A DNA stretch of 64,000 bases from Streptomyces lanatus (GCF_014655715.1 NZ_BNBM01000014.1:62001-126000); one strand, 5' to 3'. Positions 7,162 to 15,370 are shown, numbered from the stretch's first letter. Program-made: numbers and translations. The notes: generated from the sequence alone by a model not told the origin.

Positions 7162-10100
7162 GTGTCGGGCTTCGCGCATCTGCACACCGCCTCCGGGTTC
7201 TCCCTGCGATACGGCGCCTCGCACCCGGAGCGGCTGGCCGAGCGTGCCTCCGAGCGGGGCATGGACGCCCTGGCGCTCACCGATCGTGACTCGCTCGGGG
7301 GCGCGGTTCGGTTCGCCAAGGCCTGTGCGGGGGCCGGGGTGCGGCCGCTGTTCGGCGTGGAGCTGGCCGTGGAGGGGTTCGGGCCCTCGGGGGTGAAGGA
7401 GGCCGGCGGGCGGCGGCGGGTTCCGGTGCGTGGCGGGGCCTTCGTCGATGACTCGACGCCTCGGGTCACCTTTCTCGGGAGGGACGGGGCCCGGGGGTGG
7501 GGCGATCTCTGCCGAATCGTTTCGGCCGCGCATGGCGGGGAGGGGCCGCCGATGCTGCCCCGGGAGGACAACCGGGGGGACGGCCTGATCGTGCTGCTCG
7601 GCGCCGACTCCGACGTCGGGCGCGCGCTCGCCGCCGGGCGTCCCGATCGGGCGGCCCGGCTGCTGGTGCCCTGGCGGGAGGTCTACGGCGACTCCCTGCG
7701 ACTGGAGGCCGTCTGGCACGGGCGCAAGGGCACCGGTCCGGGCTCGCTGCGGCTGGCCGCCCGTACCGTCGGCTTCGCCGCCGAGCAGCGGGTGCGGCCC
7801 GTGCTGAGCAACGCGGTGCGCTACGCCGACCCCGGGCTGGGGCCGGTCGCCGACGTACTGGACGCCGCGCGACGGCTCGTGCCCATCGGCGCCGGCAAGG
7901 AACTGGACTCCGGGGAGGCCTGGCTCAAGGGCGCGGGTGACATGGCCCGGGTCGCGGAGCGGGTCGTCGAGGCCGCGGGCTTCCGGCGTGACACCGCGTA
8001 CCGGCTGCTGGAGCAGACCGGGGCGACCGCCGCCGAGTGCCTTGTCGATCCCGAGGACGATCTCGGGATGGGCACCGTCCACTTTCCCGAGCCGCACCTC
8101 GTCGGGGCCGGAGCCCGTACCGCTCAGCGGGCGCTCGCCTCACGGGCGGTGGCGGGCATGGTGCTGCGCGGCTACGACGGGCGGCGGGCGTACTGGGAGC
8201 GGGTGCACCAGGAACTGGACATCATCGCCCACCACGGGTTCGCCTCCTATTTTCTGACGGTCGCCCAAGTCGTGGATGACGTACGGAAGATGGGGATCCG
8301 GGTGGCCGCGCGTGGCTCCGGCGCGGGATCGCTCGTCAACCATCTGCTCGGCATCGCGCACGCCGACCCCGTGGAGCACGGGCTGCTGATGGAGCGCTTC
8401 CTGTCCAAGCGGCGGCCGGTGCTGCCCGACATCGACATCGACGTGGAGTCCGCGCGGCGGCTGGAGGTCTATCGCGCGATCATCGAACGGTTCGGGAGCG
8501 AGCGGGTCGCCACCGTCTCCATGCCCGAGACCTATCGGGTGCGGCATGCCGTACGGGACGTGGGCGCGGCCCTGTCCATGGACCCCGCCGACATCGACCG
8601 GATCGCCAAGTTCTTCCCGCACATCCGGGCGCGCGACGCCCGCGCGGCCCTCGAGGAACTGCCCGAGCTGCGGAAACTGGCCGGGGAGCGGGAGCGGTAC
8701 GGCAGGCTGTGGGAGCTGGTCGAGGCGCTTGATGCCTTGCCGCGTGGCATCGCCATGCATCCGTGCGGGGTGCTGCTCTCGGACGCCTCGCTGCTCTCCC
8801 GTACGCCCGTCATGCCGACCAGCGGCGAGGGCTTCCCCATGTCGCAGTTCGACAAGGATGACGTCGAGGACCTCGGGCTGCTCAAGCTCGATGTGCTGGG
8901 CGTGCGGATGCAGTCGGCGATGGCGCACGCCGTCGCGGAGGTGGAGCGGGCCACGGGGGAGCGGATCGATCTGGACCGGGTGGAGGACGGGGACCCGGCC
9001 ACCTATCGGCTCGTCCGGTCCGCCGAGACCCTGGGCTGCTTCCAGATCGAGTCGCCGGGGCAGCGGGATCTGGTCGGGCGGCTCCAGCCGGCCACCTTCC
9101 ACGATCTCGTCGTCGACATCTCGCTCTTCCGGCCCGGACCGGTCGCCGCCGACATGGTGCGGCCGTTCATCGAGGCGCGGCACGGGCGGGCGCCCATCCG
9201 CTATCCGCACCCGGATCTGGAGGGGCCGCTGCGGGAGACGTACGGGGTCGTCGTCTTCCATGAGCAGATCATCGACATCGTGCACATCATGACCGGCTGC
9301 GGGCGGGACGAGGCCGACCGGGTGCGGCGCGGGCTGTCCGACCCCGAGTCGCAGGGGCGGATCCGGGTGTGGTTCGCGCAGCATGCGGCGGCCAAGGGGT
9401 ACGACGCGGAGACCATCGGGCGGACCTGGGAGATCGTCGAGGCCTTCGGGTCGTACGGCTTCTGCAAGGCGCACGCGGTCGCCTTCGCCGTGCCGACCTA
9501 TCAGTCGGCCTGGCTGAAGGCCCATCACCCGGCCGCCTTCTATGCCGGGCTGCTCACCCATGACCCCGGGATGTATCCGAAGCGACTGCTGCTGGCGGAC
9601 GCGCGGCGGCGTGGGGTGCCGATCCTGCCGTTGGACGTGAATGTGTCGGGAGTCGCCCACCGTATCGAACTGGTGTCTGAATCCCGGGGTGTGAAAGGGG
9701 TTTGGGGGCTGCGGCTCGCCCTCTCCGACGTGCACGGCATCAGCGAGGCCGAGGCGGCCCGGATCGCGGACGGGCAGCCGTACGCCTCGCTGCTCGACTT
9801 CTGGGAGCGGGGCCGGCCCAGCCGTCCGCTGGCCCAGCGGCTCGCGCAGGTCGGCGCGCTGGACGCCTTCGGGGCCAACCGGCGTGATCTGCAACTGCAT
9901 CTGACCGAACTGCACCGGGGCGCCCGGGGCAAGGGCGGCGGCGGGGGACAGCTCCCGCTGGCCGGCGGGCGGAAGACCGCCGCGGCCGGACTGCCCGACC
10001 TCACCTCCGCGGAGCGGCTCAGTGCCGAGCTGGGGGTGCTGTCGATGGATGCCTCGCGGAATCTGATGGACGACCACCGGGCGTTCCTGGACGAGTTGGG

Positions 10101-10611
10101 CGTCGTCTCGGCGCGGCGGCTGAGGGAGGCCAGGCACGGCGAGACCGTGCTGGTAGCGGGGGCCAAGGCGGCCACCCAGACGCCGCCGATCCGGTCCGGC
10201 AAGCGGGTCATCTTCAGCACCCTGGACGACGGGACGGGCCTGGTGGATCTCGCGTTCTTCGACGACTCGCACGACGCCTGCGCCCACACCGTCTTCCACT
10301 CCTGGCTGCTGCTGGTGCGGGGGGTCGTGCAGCGGCGCGGGCCGCGCAGCTTGAGCGTGGTGGGCTCCGCCGCCTGGAACCTCGCCGAGCTGGTCGAGCT
10401 GCGCGCCGAGGGCGGCCTGGACGAGGTGGCGGCGCGGCTGGCGGAGCCGGTGGCGGCACCGGCCGGGGACGACGGGGATCCGGCGCGCGGCCGACGAATC
10501 CAAATGCCCACCGGATACGAAATGAACCCGTGGGCCGATCTACGACCGGCGGGTCAAGAGCCTTCACAGGTACGGAAGTTGTGGCACCAGAGTCCGGGGA
10601 GTGCGGGATGA
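7162..10611 (+). CDS. dnaE2: Error-prone DNA polymerase III alpha subunit DnaE2
   Basis: 1149 aa from the GTG at 7162, which has GGGAGG five bases upstream; an ATG at 7105 would add 19 residues that precede the conserved start of the PHP domain. The PHP domain begins at once (FAHLHTASGFSLRYGASHPERLAERA, ALTDRDSLGGAVRF). The polymerase palm carries PDIDID near residue 423 and LLKLDVLG near 575, the three catalytic aspartates of C-family polymerases. The OB-fold part (VIFSTLDDGTGLVDLAFF) is near the C-terminus. It is the translesion polymerase of the mycobacterial-type mutasome. The stop overlaps the start of the Y-family-like gene by ATGA, so the two are translationally coupled. A LexA-like box lies upstream. 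Confidence 0.95.
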   Translation: MSGFAHLHTASGFSLRYGASHPERLAERASERGMDALALTDRDSLGGAVRFAKACAGAGVRPLFGVELAVEGFGPSGVKEAGGRRRVPVRGGAFVDDSTPRVTFLGRDGARGWGDLCRIVSAAHGGEGPPMLPREDNRGDGLIVLLGADSDVGRALAAGRPDRAARLLVPWREVYGDSLRLEAVWHGRKGTGPGSLRLAARTVGFAAEQRVRPVLSNAVRYADPGLGPVADVLDAARRLVPIGAGKELDSGEAWLKGAGDMARVAERVVEAAGFRRDTAYRLLEQTGATAAECLVDPEDDLGMGTVHFPEPHLVGAGARTAQRALASRAVAGMVLRGYDGRRAYWERVHQELDIIAHHGFASYFLTVAQVVDDVRKMGIRVAARGSGAGSLVNHLLGIAHADPVEHGLLMERFLSKRRPVLPDIDIDVESARRLEVYRAIIERFGSERVATVSMPETYRVRHAVRDVGAALSMDPADIDRIAKFFPHIRARDARAALEELPELRKLAGERERYGRLWELVEALDALPRGIAMHPCGVLLSDASLLSRTPVMPTSGEGFPMSQFDKDDVEDLGLLKLDVLGVRMQSAMAHAVAEVERATGERIDLDRVEDGDPATYRLVRSAETLGCFQIESPGQRDLVGRLQPATFHDLVVDISLFRPGPVAADMVRPFIEARHGRAPIRYPHPDLEGPLRETYGVVVFHEQIIDIVHIMTGCGRDEADRVRRGLSDPESQGRIRVWFAQHAAAKGYDAETIGRTWEIVEAFGSYGFCKAHAVAFAVPTYQSAWLKAHHPAAFYAGLLTHDPGMYPKRLLLADARRRGVPILPLDVNVSGVAHRIELVSESRGVKGVWGLRLALSDVHGISEAEAARIADGQPYASLLDFWERGRPSRPLAQRLAQVGALDAFGANRRDLQLHLTELHRGARGKGGGGGQLPLAGGRKTAAAGLPDLTSAERLSAELGVLSMDASRNLMDDHRAFLDELGVVSARRLREARHGETVLVAGAKAATQTPPIRSGKRVIFSTLDDGTGLVDLAFFDDSHDACAHTVFHSWLLLVRGVVQRRGPRSLSVVGSAAWNLAELVELRAEGGLDEVAARLAEPVAAPAGDDGDPARGRRIQMPTGYEMNPWADLRPAGQEPSQVRKLWHQSPGSAG

Positions 10612-11576
10612 CCATCCTCTGCGTACGTTTTCAGCTGCCGCCGACGCGTGAGGCGGCCCTGCCCGGACTGCTCGGGCTGCTGGAGGACTTCACGCCGGTC
10701 GTCCAGGCGCTGCCACCGGATGCGGCGCTGGCCGATCTGCGGGGCGCCGAGCGGTACTTCGGGCGCGACGCGGTCGAGCTGGCGTCGGTGATCCGGGTGC
10801 GCGCCCTCGCCCATCACGGGGTCGACTGCGTGATCGGCGCCGGGCCCGGGCCGATGCTGGCCCGAGTGGCGCTGGGGGAGGCGCGGCCCGGGGTGACCTG
10901 TGCGGTTCCCGAGGACGCCGTCCCGGGGTTCCTCGCCGACAAGCCCGTCGCCGCGCTGCCCGGCGTCGGCGCCGCGACCGCCCGCACCCTGTGCGAGTAC
11001 GGCCTCGACACCCTCGGCCTGGTCGCCGCCGCGCCGCTGTCCACGCTCCAGCGGCTGGTCGGGGTGAAGGCCGGCCGTGAGCTGCGGGAGAAGGCGGGCG
11101 GTGTCGACCGGGGCCGGGTCGTGCCGAACGGTGTGTCGCGGTCGCTGGCCACCGAACGGCCCTTCACCCGCGACGAGCTGGACCCCGACCGGCACCGCCG
11201 TGCCCTGCTCTCGGCCGCCGAGGAACTGGGCGCCCGGCTGCGCGCCCTGGACAAGGTCTGCCGCACCCTGGCCCTCACCGTCCGCTACGCCGACCGCTCC
11301 TCGACGACCCGCAGCCGCACCCTGAAGGAACCGACGGCCCACTCGGCGGCGCTGACCAGGGCGGCGTACGGCATGTACGAGGCCCTCGGCCTCCAGCGCG
11401 CCCGGGTACGGGCCGTCGCCCTGCGGGCGGAGGGGCTCGACCCCGCCGAGCAGGCCTCCTACCAGCTCACCTTCGACCCGCTCGACGAGAAGGCCCGGCG
11501 TATCGAGGAGGTCGCGGACCGCGCGCGGGCGAAGTTCGGGCCGCACGCTGTGATGCCGGGGTCGCTGGCCGCGTAG
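10608..11576 (+). CDS. imuB: ImuB-like Y-family polymerase homologue, probably catalytically inactive
   Basis: 322 aa. The fold matches Y-family polymerases: a palm/finger remnant (residues 1-110), the helix-hairpin-helix ALPGVGAATARTL (116-128) and a little-finger domain (about 180-320). The catalytic carboxylates look lost: the N-terminal DMD motif is replaced by LCVRFQLP, and the SIDE motif aligns with PPDA in front of ADLRGAERYFGRD. That is the ImuB pattern, an adaptor that brings DnaE2 to the sliding clamp. QLTFD (286-290) resembles a beta-clamp-binding peptide. It lacks the long C-terminal extension of classical ImuB, and no ImuA/ImuA' gene is adjacent. It overlaps dnaE2 by 4 bp. An alternative reading is a diverged DinB. 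Confidence 0.8.
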   Translation: MTILCVRFQLPPTREAALPGLLGLLEDFTPVVQALPPDAALADLRGAERYFGRDAVELASVIRVRALAHHGVDCVIGAGPGPMLARVALGEARPGVTCAVPEDAVPGFLADKPVAALPGVGAATARTLCEYGLDTLGLVAAAPLSTLQRLVGVKAGRELREKAGGVDRGRVVPNGVSRSLATERPFTRDELDPDRHRRALLSAAEELGARLRALDKVCRTLALTVRYADRSSTTRSRTLKEPTAHSAALTRAAYGMYEALGLQRARVRAVALRAEGLDPAEQASYQLTFDPLDEKARRIEEVADRARAKFGPHAVMPGSLAA

Positions 11577-11578
11577 CG

Positions 11579-11953
11579 TCAGTTGGCCCATGGCGGCGTG
11601 ATGAGCGTGCCGTCGGCCAGTTCGGCGGTCAGGCCGATGGATGTGGTGACCCAGGTGACGGCGGTCCGTTCGGTCGGGTTCTGGACGGTCAGGGTCGCGC
11701 CGGGGTTGATGATCAGGGTGTCGCCGGCCGCGATCCGGTCGGTGCGGCCGTCGAGCGTGATCAGCAGCTCGCCGTCGAGCAGATGCAGGATCTCCTCCCG
11801 GTTGACGGTGTGCGCGGGTGCCTTGGTCCCCGCAGGGATCTCGCCGCGCCAGGCGCACAGCTCCTTGCTGCCGGTCAGAGGGGTGGCGTACGAGACGAAT
11901 CGGGCGCCGTGGATCTCGTGGGTGACGGCTTCGGACGCTCGGATCACAGGCAT
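11579..11953 (-). CDS. Single-domain cupin protein
   Basis: 124 aa, essentially one cupin barrel. Motif 1 is partly kept (AHTVNREEILHLLDGE, with His and Glu where metal ligands are expected) and motif 2 region reads GDTLIINPGATLTVQNP, with Asn/Pro rather than the usual His. Metal binding may therefore be weak or different. Small cupins of this type include oxygenases, isomerases and sensor-like proteins; no substrate can be assigned. It is divergent from a MarR regulator, with two identical palindromes between the starts, so it is the probable target of that regulator. It ends 2 bp from the convergent imuB-like stop. Confidence 0.8.
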   Translation of the reverse strand: MPVIRASEAVTHEIHGARFVSYATPLTGSKELCAWRGEIPAGTKAPAHTVNREEILHLLDGELLITLDGRTDRIAAGDTLIINPGATLTVQNPTERTAVTWVTTSIGLTAELADGTLITPPWAN

Positions 11954-11990
11954 GGGTGCCTCCTGTCGACGGTGAGGGAAGATGAAAGAT

Positions 11991-12007
11991 GGTCAAGCAG
12001 CTTGACC
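11991..12007. promoter_or_regulatory. MarR operator, copy 1
   Basis: GGTCAAGCAGCTTGACC is an 8-1-8 perfect palindrome in the 111-bp region between the divergent cupin and marR genes. Copy 2 is its exact reverse complement, centred 29 bp away. Confidence 0.75.
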
Positions 12008-12019
12008 ATATGTGGCTAT

Positions 12020-12036
12020 GGTCAAGCTGCTTGACC
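12020..12036. promoter_or_regulatory. MarR operator, copy 2
   Basis: GGTCAAGCTGCTTGACC, the reverse complement of copy 1. A half-site (GTCAAGG) follows at 12042-12048, next to the marR start. The TCAAG-N3-CTTGA core is typical of MarR dimers. Confidence 0.75.
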
Positions 12037-12064
12037 GATTCGTCAAGGGTGTTTCAATGCCTGC

Positions 12065-12511
12065 GTGCAGAACTCCGAAGCCATGGCCCTGTCCGCCACC
12101 CTGCTCGCCGTCGCCGGTGAGCTCACGCAGCGCATCCATGAGGGCGTGGTCGCCCGGGGTTTCGAGGGGGTGCGGCCCGCGCACGGTTTCGCGTTCGCCC
12201 GGCTCGCCCCGGACGGCGCCACCGCCACCGACCTCGCCGTCCATCTCGGGGTGACCAAGCAGGCGGCGAGCCAGCTCGTCGACGAGATCGTGCGCAAGGG
12301 GTACGCCGAGCGGCGGCCGCATCCCGGGGACGCGCGGGCGCGGTTGATCGTGCTGACCGAGCGGGGGTGGGCCTGTACTCGTGCGGCCGAGGAGGCGGCG
12401 GCGGAGGTCGTGCGGGGGTGGGGGGATGTGCTCGGCGAGGGTGAGGTGCGGGCGCTGCTCGGGCAATTGGCGCGCATCGCACCGTATGGGCCCATCCGGC
12501 CTGCCTGGTGA
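12065..12511 (+). CDS. MarR-family transcriptional regulator
   Basis: 148 aa. The winged helix is clear: ATDLAVHLGVTKQAASQLVDEIVRKGYAERRPHPGDARARLIVLTERG contains the HTH (residues about 57-80) and the beta-wing with the DxRxR motif. It starts at a GTG (12065); an ATG six codons later (12083) is an alternative. It is divergent from the cupin gene, and two mutually reverse-complementary palindromes in between should be its operators, giving autorepression plus cupin control. Ligand unknown. The only neighbour is the cupin protein, so the pair is a compact ligand-response unit. Confidence 0.9.
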   Translation: MQNSEAMALSATLLAVAGELTQRIHEGVVARGFEGVRPAHGFAFARLAPDGATATDLAVHLGVTKQAASQLVDEIVRKGYAERRPHPGDARARLIVLTERGWACTRAAEEAAAEVVRGWGDVLGEGEVRALLGQLARIAPYGPIRPAW

Positions 12512-12573
12512 GGGTTCATCAGTGGTTGTGAACCGTCTCTGACTATCACTGGAAGTTTTTACTGACGCGTAAC

Positions 12574-12602
12574 TTCACACGTCTACTACTCGCCCGTAAC
12601 TT
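12574..12602 (+). promoter_or_regulatory. Predicted promoter of secreted lipase gene
   Basis: TTCACA and TAACTT separated by 17 bp, followed by the Crp-like site. The hexamers fall inside two direct repeats of CGTAACTTSAC (12568-12578 and 12595-12605, 27 bp apart). Confidence 0.4.
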
Positions 12603-12622
12603 GACGAGTGAACAGCATCCTC

Positions 12623-12636
12623 GTGATCCGGATCAC
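12623..12636. promoter_or_regulatory. Crp-like palindrome upstream of lipase gene
   Basis: GTGATCCGGATCAC is a perfect 14-bp palindrome and exactly fits the Crp-family half-site pattern GTGA-N6-TCAC. It lies 48 bp before the lipase start codon, probably in the transcribed leader. Confidence 0.6.
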
Positions 12637-12684
12637 AGGGCGTAAGGCCGTCGTACCTCCCTTGAGCCGCAAGGAGATCACCCG

Positions 12685-13557
12685 ATGCTGCCCTGGAAAC
12701 GAGTGCTCAGACCGCTGGCCGCGCTGCTCCTGACCGCCGCGGTCGCCGTCGTCCCCGCCGCCACCACCGCCCAGGCCGCCGAGACGGCCGCGACCTCCAG
12801 CAGCGGCTGGAACGACTACTCCTGCAAGCCGTCCGCCGCGCACCCCCGCCCCGTCGTCCTCGTGCACGGCACCTTCGCGAACTCCGTCGACAACTGGCTG
12901 GGACTCGCGCCCTACCTCAAGAACCGCGGCTACTGCGTCTTCTCCCTCGACTACGGCCAGCTCTCGGGCGTGCCGTTCTTCCATGCCCTCGGCCCCATCG
13001 ACAAGTCGGCGGAGCAACTCTCCGCCTATGTCGACAAGGTGCTCGCCGCGACCGGCGCCGCCGAGGCCGACCTCGTCGGCCACTCGCAGGGCGGCATGAT
13101 GCCCCGCTACTACCTCAAGTTCCTCGGCGGTGCCGGCAAGGTGAACGCCCTCGTCGGCATCGCGCCCAACAACCACGGCACCACCCTGTCCGGGCTCGCC
13201 AACCTGCTGCCGTACTTCCCCGGCGCCGAGGACCTGCTCAGCACCGCCACCCCGGCCCTCGCCCAGCAGGTCGTCGGATCCGAGTTCATGACCAGGCTCA
13301 ACGCGGGCGGTGACACCGTCCCCGGGGTGCGCTACACGGTCATAGCCACCAAGTACGACGAGGTGGTCACGCCGTGGCGGACCCAGTTCCTGAACGGGCC
13401 CGACGTCAAGAACGTCCTGATCCAGGACCTGTGCGCGGTCGATCTGTCCGAGCACGCGCTCATCGGCCTCACCGACCGGATCGCCTTCCACGAGGTGGCC
13501 AACGCGCTCGACCCGGCCCACGCCAGCCCCACCACCTGCGTGTCCGTGATCGGTTGA
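12685..13557 (+). CDS. Secreted lipase/esterase, alpha/beta hydrolase (lipase class 2-like)
   Basis: 290 aa. Signal peptide residues 1-32 (basic start, hydrophobic run, cleavage near AQAAE). The alpha/beta-hydrolase core begins at RPVVLVHGTFANSVDNW (oxyanion His-Gly), with the nucleophile Ser134 in GHSQGG, Asp225 in KYDEVVTPW and His257 in SEHALIG as the likely triad. Cys47/Cys84 and Cys250/Cys286 could form disulphides. This architecture is that of the Streptomyces secreted lipases related to EstA/LipA class 2, hydrolysing short to medium acyl esters outside the cell. AAGGAG lies ahead of the ATG. Upstream are a Crp-like palindrome and direct repeats. It converges on the LPMO gene across a strong hairpin. 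Confidence 0.9.
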   Translation: MLPWKRVLRPLAALLLTAAVAVVPAATTAQAAETAATSSSGWNDYSCKPSAAHPRPVVLVHGTFANSVDNWLGLAPYLKNRGYCVFSLDYGQLSGVPFFHALGPIDKSAEQLSAYVDKVLAATGAAEADLVGHSQGGMMPRYYLKFLGGAGKVNALVGIAPNNHGTTLSGLANLLPYFPGAEDLLSTATPALAQQVVGSEFMTRLNAGGDTVPGVRYTVIATKYDEVVTPWRTQFLNGPDVKNVLIQDLCAVDLSEHALIGLTDRIAFHEVANALDPAHASPTTCVSVIG

Positions 13558-13580
13558 GCACATGAGCGCGGAACACATCG

Positions 13581-13619
13581 CCGGGGCCTGACCGGCCTGA
13601 GCCGCCGTTCAGGCCCCGG
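13581..13619. terminator. Bidirectional terminator between lipase and LPMO genes
   Basis: An 11-bp perfect stem (CCGGGGCCTGA / TCAGGCCCCGG) with a 17-nt loop lies in the 73-bp gap between the two convergent stops. Confidence 0.8.
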
Positions 13620-13630
13620 AGCCCTTCCCG

Positions 13631-14611
13631 TCAGCGGCCGTGGCGGGCGCCTCCGGTCGCCCGCCTGCGCACCGACGCGAACAGAACCGCCGAACCCAGC
13701 GCCAGGGTCGCCGCACCGCCCATCGCGAGATACGCCGTGCCGCTGTCCCCGCCGGTCTCGGCGAGGTTCTCGCCGGCACCCGCCGCCTTCGGCTGGTTGG
13801 CGGGCGTGTCCTCAGGCGCCGCGACCGGCTCCGCCGAAGTGCTCGCGTCCTGGTCACCGTGGCCGTGGTGCTCGATCGTGGACTGGCCGGCGCCGTCCTC
13901 GATCTGCTCCTCGGAGGGCGCGGAGGCGCTCGGGGCGGGCGCGGGCCCGCTGTCGGAGCCGCCAGGGGTGGTCCCGCCGCCGAACGTGACGTCCGAGCAG
14001 GAGTAGAACGCCTCCGGGCTGTCCGAACGCTGCCAGACCGCGTACAGCAGTTGCTTGCCCGAGCGCTCGGGAAGGGTGCCGGAGAACGTGTAGAAGCCGC
14101 CCGACGCCGCCGGGTCGGTGACCGTCGCCACCGGGTTCGCCAGATCCAGGTCGCCCCAGGCCAGCGGCTTCGAGGGGTCGTAGCCCGCCTTGGTGATGTA
14201 CACCTTGAAGGTGCCCTTGTGCGGGGCGGTCACGCGGTACTTGAAGGTGTACGACCCGCTGCTCACGCTCGTCGCCGGCCAGTCGGCGCGGGCCAGGTCG
14301 AGGCCCTTGAAGGCCTCGCTGTTCGCGCTGCACAGCTTGCCGTCCGGGATCAGCTCCTGGTGCCGGCCCGCCGCGTCGCCGATGCGGATGCCGTTCCAGT
14401 CGTAGAGGGCCTGGGTGCCGCCCGCCGAGACCGCCGCCTTGCACGCGTCGGACTTCGGGCTCTCCGGGCCCTCCGCGTAGCACTGCGAGACCCGGCTGAC
14501 CGGATCGCCCATCGAACCGTGCGCCGAGGCGGGCGCGGCGGCGAGGGCGGTCAGGGCGAGCGGGGTCAGGCCGAGGGCGGCGACGGTGGCGGCCGTGCGG
14601 CGTGCGGGCAT
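13631..14611 (-). CDS. LPMO (AA10, chitin/cellulose-active) with C-terminal LAETG cell-wall sorting signal
   Basis: 326 aa. The signal peptide ends at ASA, leaving His31 as the mature N-terminus (HGSMGDPVSR). This and the His in TAPHKG form the copper histidine brace of AA10 lytic polysaccharide monooxygenases. Residues about 31-215 are the LPMO domain; 216-285 are a Pro/Ser/Glu linker; then LAETG, a hydrophobic segment and a basic tail (RRRATGGARHGR). LAxTG is the motif used by class E sortases, so the enzyme should be anchored to the wall rather than released. It would cut chitin or cellulose oxidatively at the hyphal surface. Monocistronic, converging on the lipase gene. Confidence 0.92.
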   Translation of the reverse strand: MPARRTAATVAALGLTPLALTALAAAPASAHGSMGDPVSRVSQCYAEGPESPKSDACKAAVSAGGTQALYDWNGIRIGDAAGRHQELIPDGKLCSANSEAFKGLDLARADWPATSVSSGSYTFKYRVTAPHKGTFKVYITKAGYDPSKPLAWGDLDLANPVATVTDPAASGGFYTFSGTLPERSGKQLLYAVWQRSDSPEAFYSCSDVTFGGGTTPGGSDSGPAPAPSASAPSEEQIEDGAGQSTIEHHGHGDQDASTSAEPVAAPEDTPANQPKAAGAGENLAETGGDSGTAYLAMGGAATLALGSAVLFASVRRRATGGARHGR

Positions 14612-14752
14612 GGGGGATCTCCTTGGAACCGATGCGGATGGGTGCCGGATCCAAGAAACCGTGAATTCGCCTGTCGCAGGGGGTTCGCGGCGATCTTTAG
14701 GGTCGCCTTAAGGGAGTGCTCAGACTGAGATCAGGTAGGTAGCGTGCATGCC

Positions 14753-15202
14753 ATGACGAACGAGGAGATCCGGCCCGCCACGGCCGCCGACGCACCGGAC
14801 GTCAAAGCCGTGACCGACGCGGCCTACACGCACTACATCGAGCGCATCGGGCGGATCCCGGTGCCCATGCTCGCGGACCACGCGGCGAACGTGGCCGAGG
14901 GGAAGGTGTTCGTGACGGGCGATCCCGTGATCGGGCTCGTCGTCCTGGAAGTGCACGAGGACCATCTGTTCCTCGACAACATCGCCGTCCACCCCGATGC
15001 CCATGGCCAGGGCGTGGGGCGACGGCTGCTGCACTTCGTGGACGCACGCGCGCGTGCGCTGGGCCTGCCCGAGGTCAGGCTCTACACGAACGCGCTGATG
15101 TGGGAGAACCAGAAGATCTACCCGAAGTACGGGTACGAGGTCGTCGAGCGTCGCGTGGAGGGGCCGTACGACCGCATCCACTACCGCAAGCGCCTCGACT
15201 GA
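14753..15202 (+). CDS. GNAT-family N-acetyltransferase
   Basis: 149 aa, a single GNAT domain. DNIAVHPDAHGQGVGRRLLHFVDARAR contains the acetyl-CoA-binding Q/R-x2-G-x-G/A motif, and LYTNALMWENQKIYPKYGYEVVERR is the C-terminal part with the NxxxIxxYxKxGF-like signature. Start is the ATG 9 bp inside a longer in-frame reading, with GGTAGG upstream. It would acetylate a small-molecule amine or a protein N-terminus; nothing nearby identifies it. It converges on the 46-aa small gene that follows. Confidence 0.88.
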   Translation: MTNEEIRPATAADAPDVKAVTDAAYTHYIERIGRIPVPMLADHAANVAEGKVFVTGDPVIGLVVLEVHEDHLFLDNIAVHPDAHGQGVGRRLLHFVDARARALGLPEVRLYTNALMWENQKIYPKYGYEVVERRVEGPYDRIHYRKRLD

Positions 15203-15229
15203 CGCGTCTCGCCCGCCCGGCGGGGCGTT

Positions 15230-15370
15230 TCAGCCTTCCGGCCACCAGGTCCGGGCGATGTCCTTGCGGACCTCCGGTCGTCCCGACGGCGAATCGTCCG
15301 CCTCCTCCCGGAGCCGGCGGCGGGCTTCCGTCTTGCTCTTCAGGGGCTTCTGCACGGTTGTGCGGCGCAT
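15230..15370 (-). CDS. Small basic protein, 46 aa, unknown function
   Basis: A 46-codon ORF starting MRRTTVQKPLKSKTEARRR and ending TWWPEG. Support comes from an ideal ribosome-binding site (AAGGAGG, 6 bp ahead of the ATG), actinobacterial codon use and a gap otherwise left empty between the GNAT and methyltransferase genes. The protein is strongly basic at its N-terminus (11 Lys/Arg in the first 20) and acidic in the middle (REEADDSP), with no membrane segment or Cys. It could bind nucleic acid or ribosomes, but no family is recognised. It is divergent from the methyltransferase promoter region. Confidence 0.6.
   Translation of the reverse strand: MRRTTVQKPLKSKTEARRRLREEADDSPSGRPEVRKDIARTWWPEG

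Noticed and set aside
8140..10503. 787-codon minus-strand frame opposite dnaE2
   Set aside because: Arg/Pro-rich with no recognisable domain, and dnaE2 is certain on the other strand.
12540..12558. Partial match to the AAACTA-N7-TAGTTT operator upstream of the lipase gene
   Set aside because: Only 13 of 19 positions agree and the palindrome is broken.
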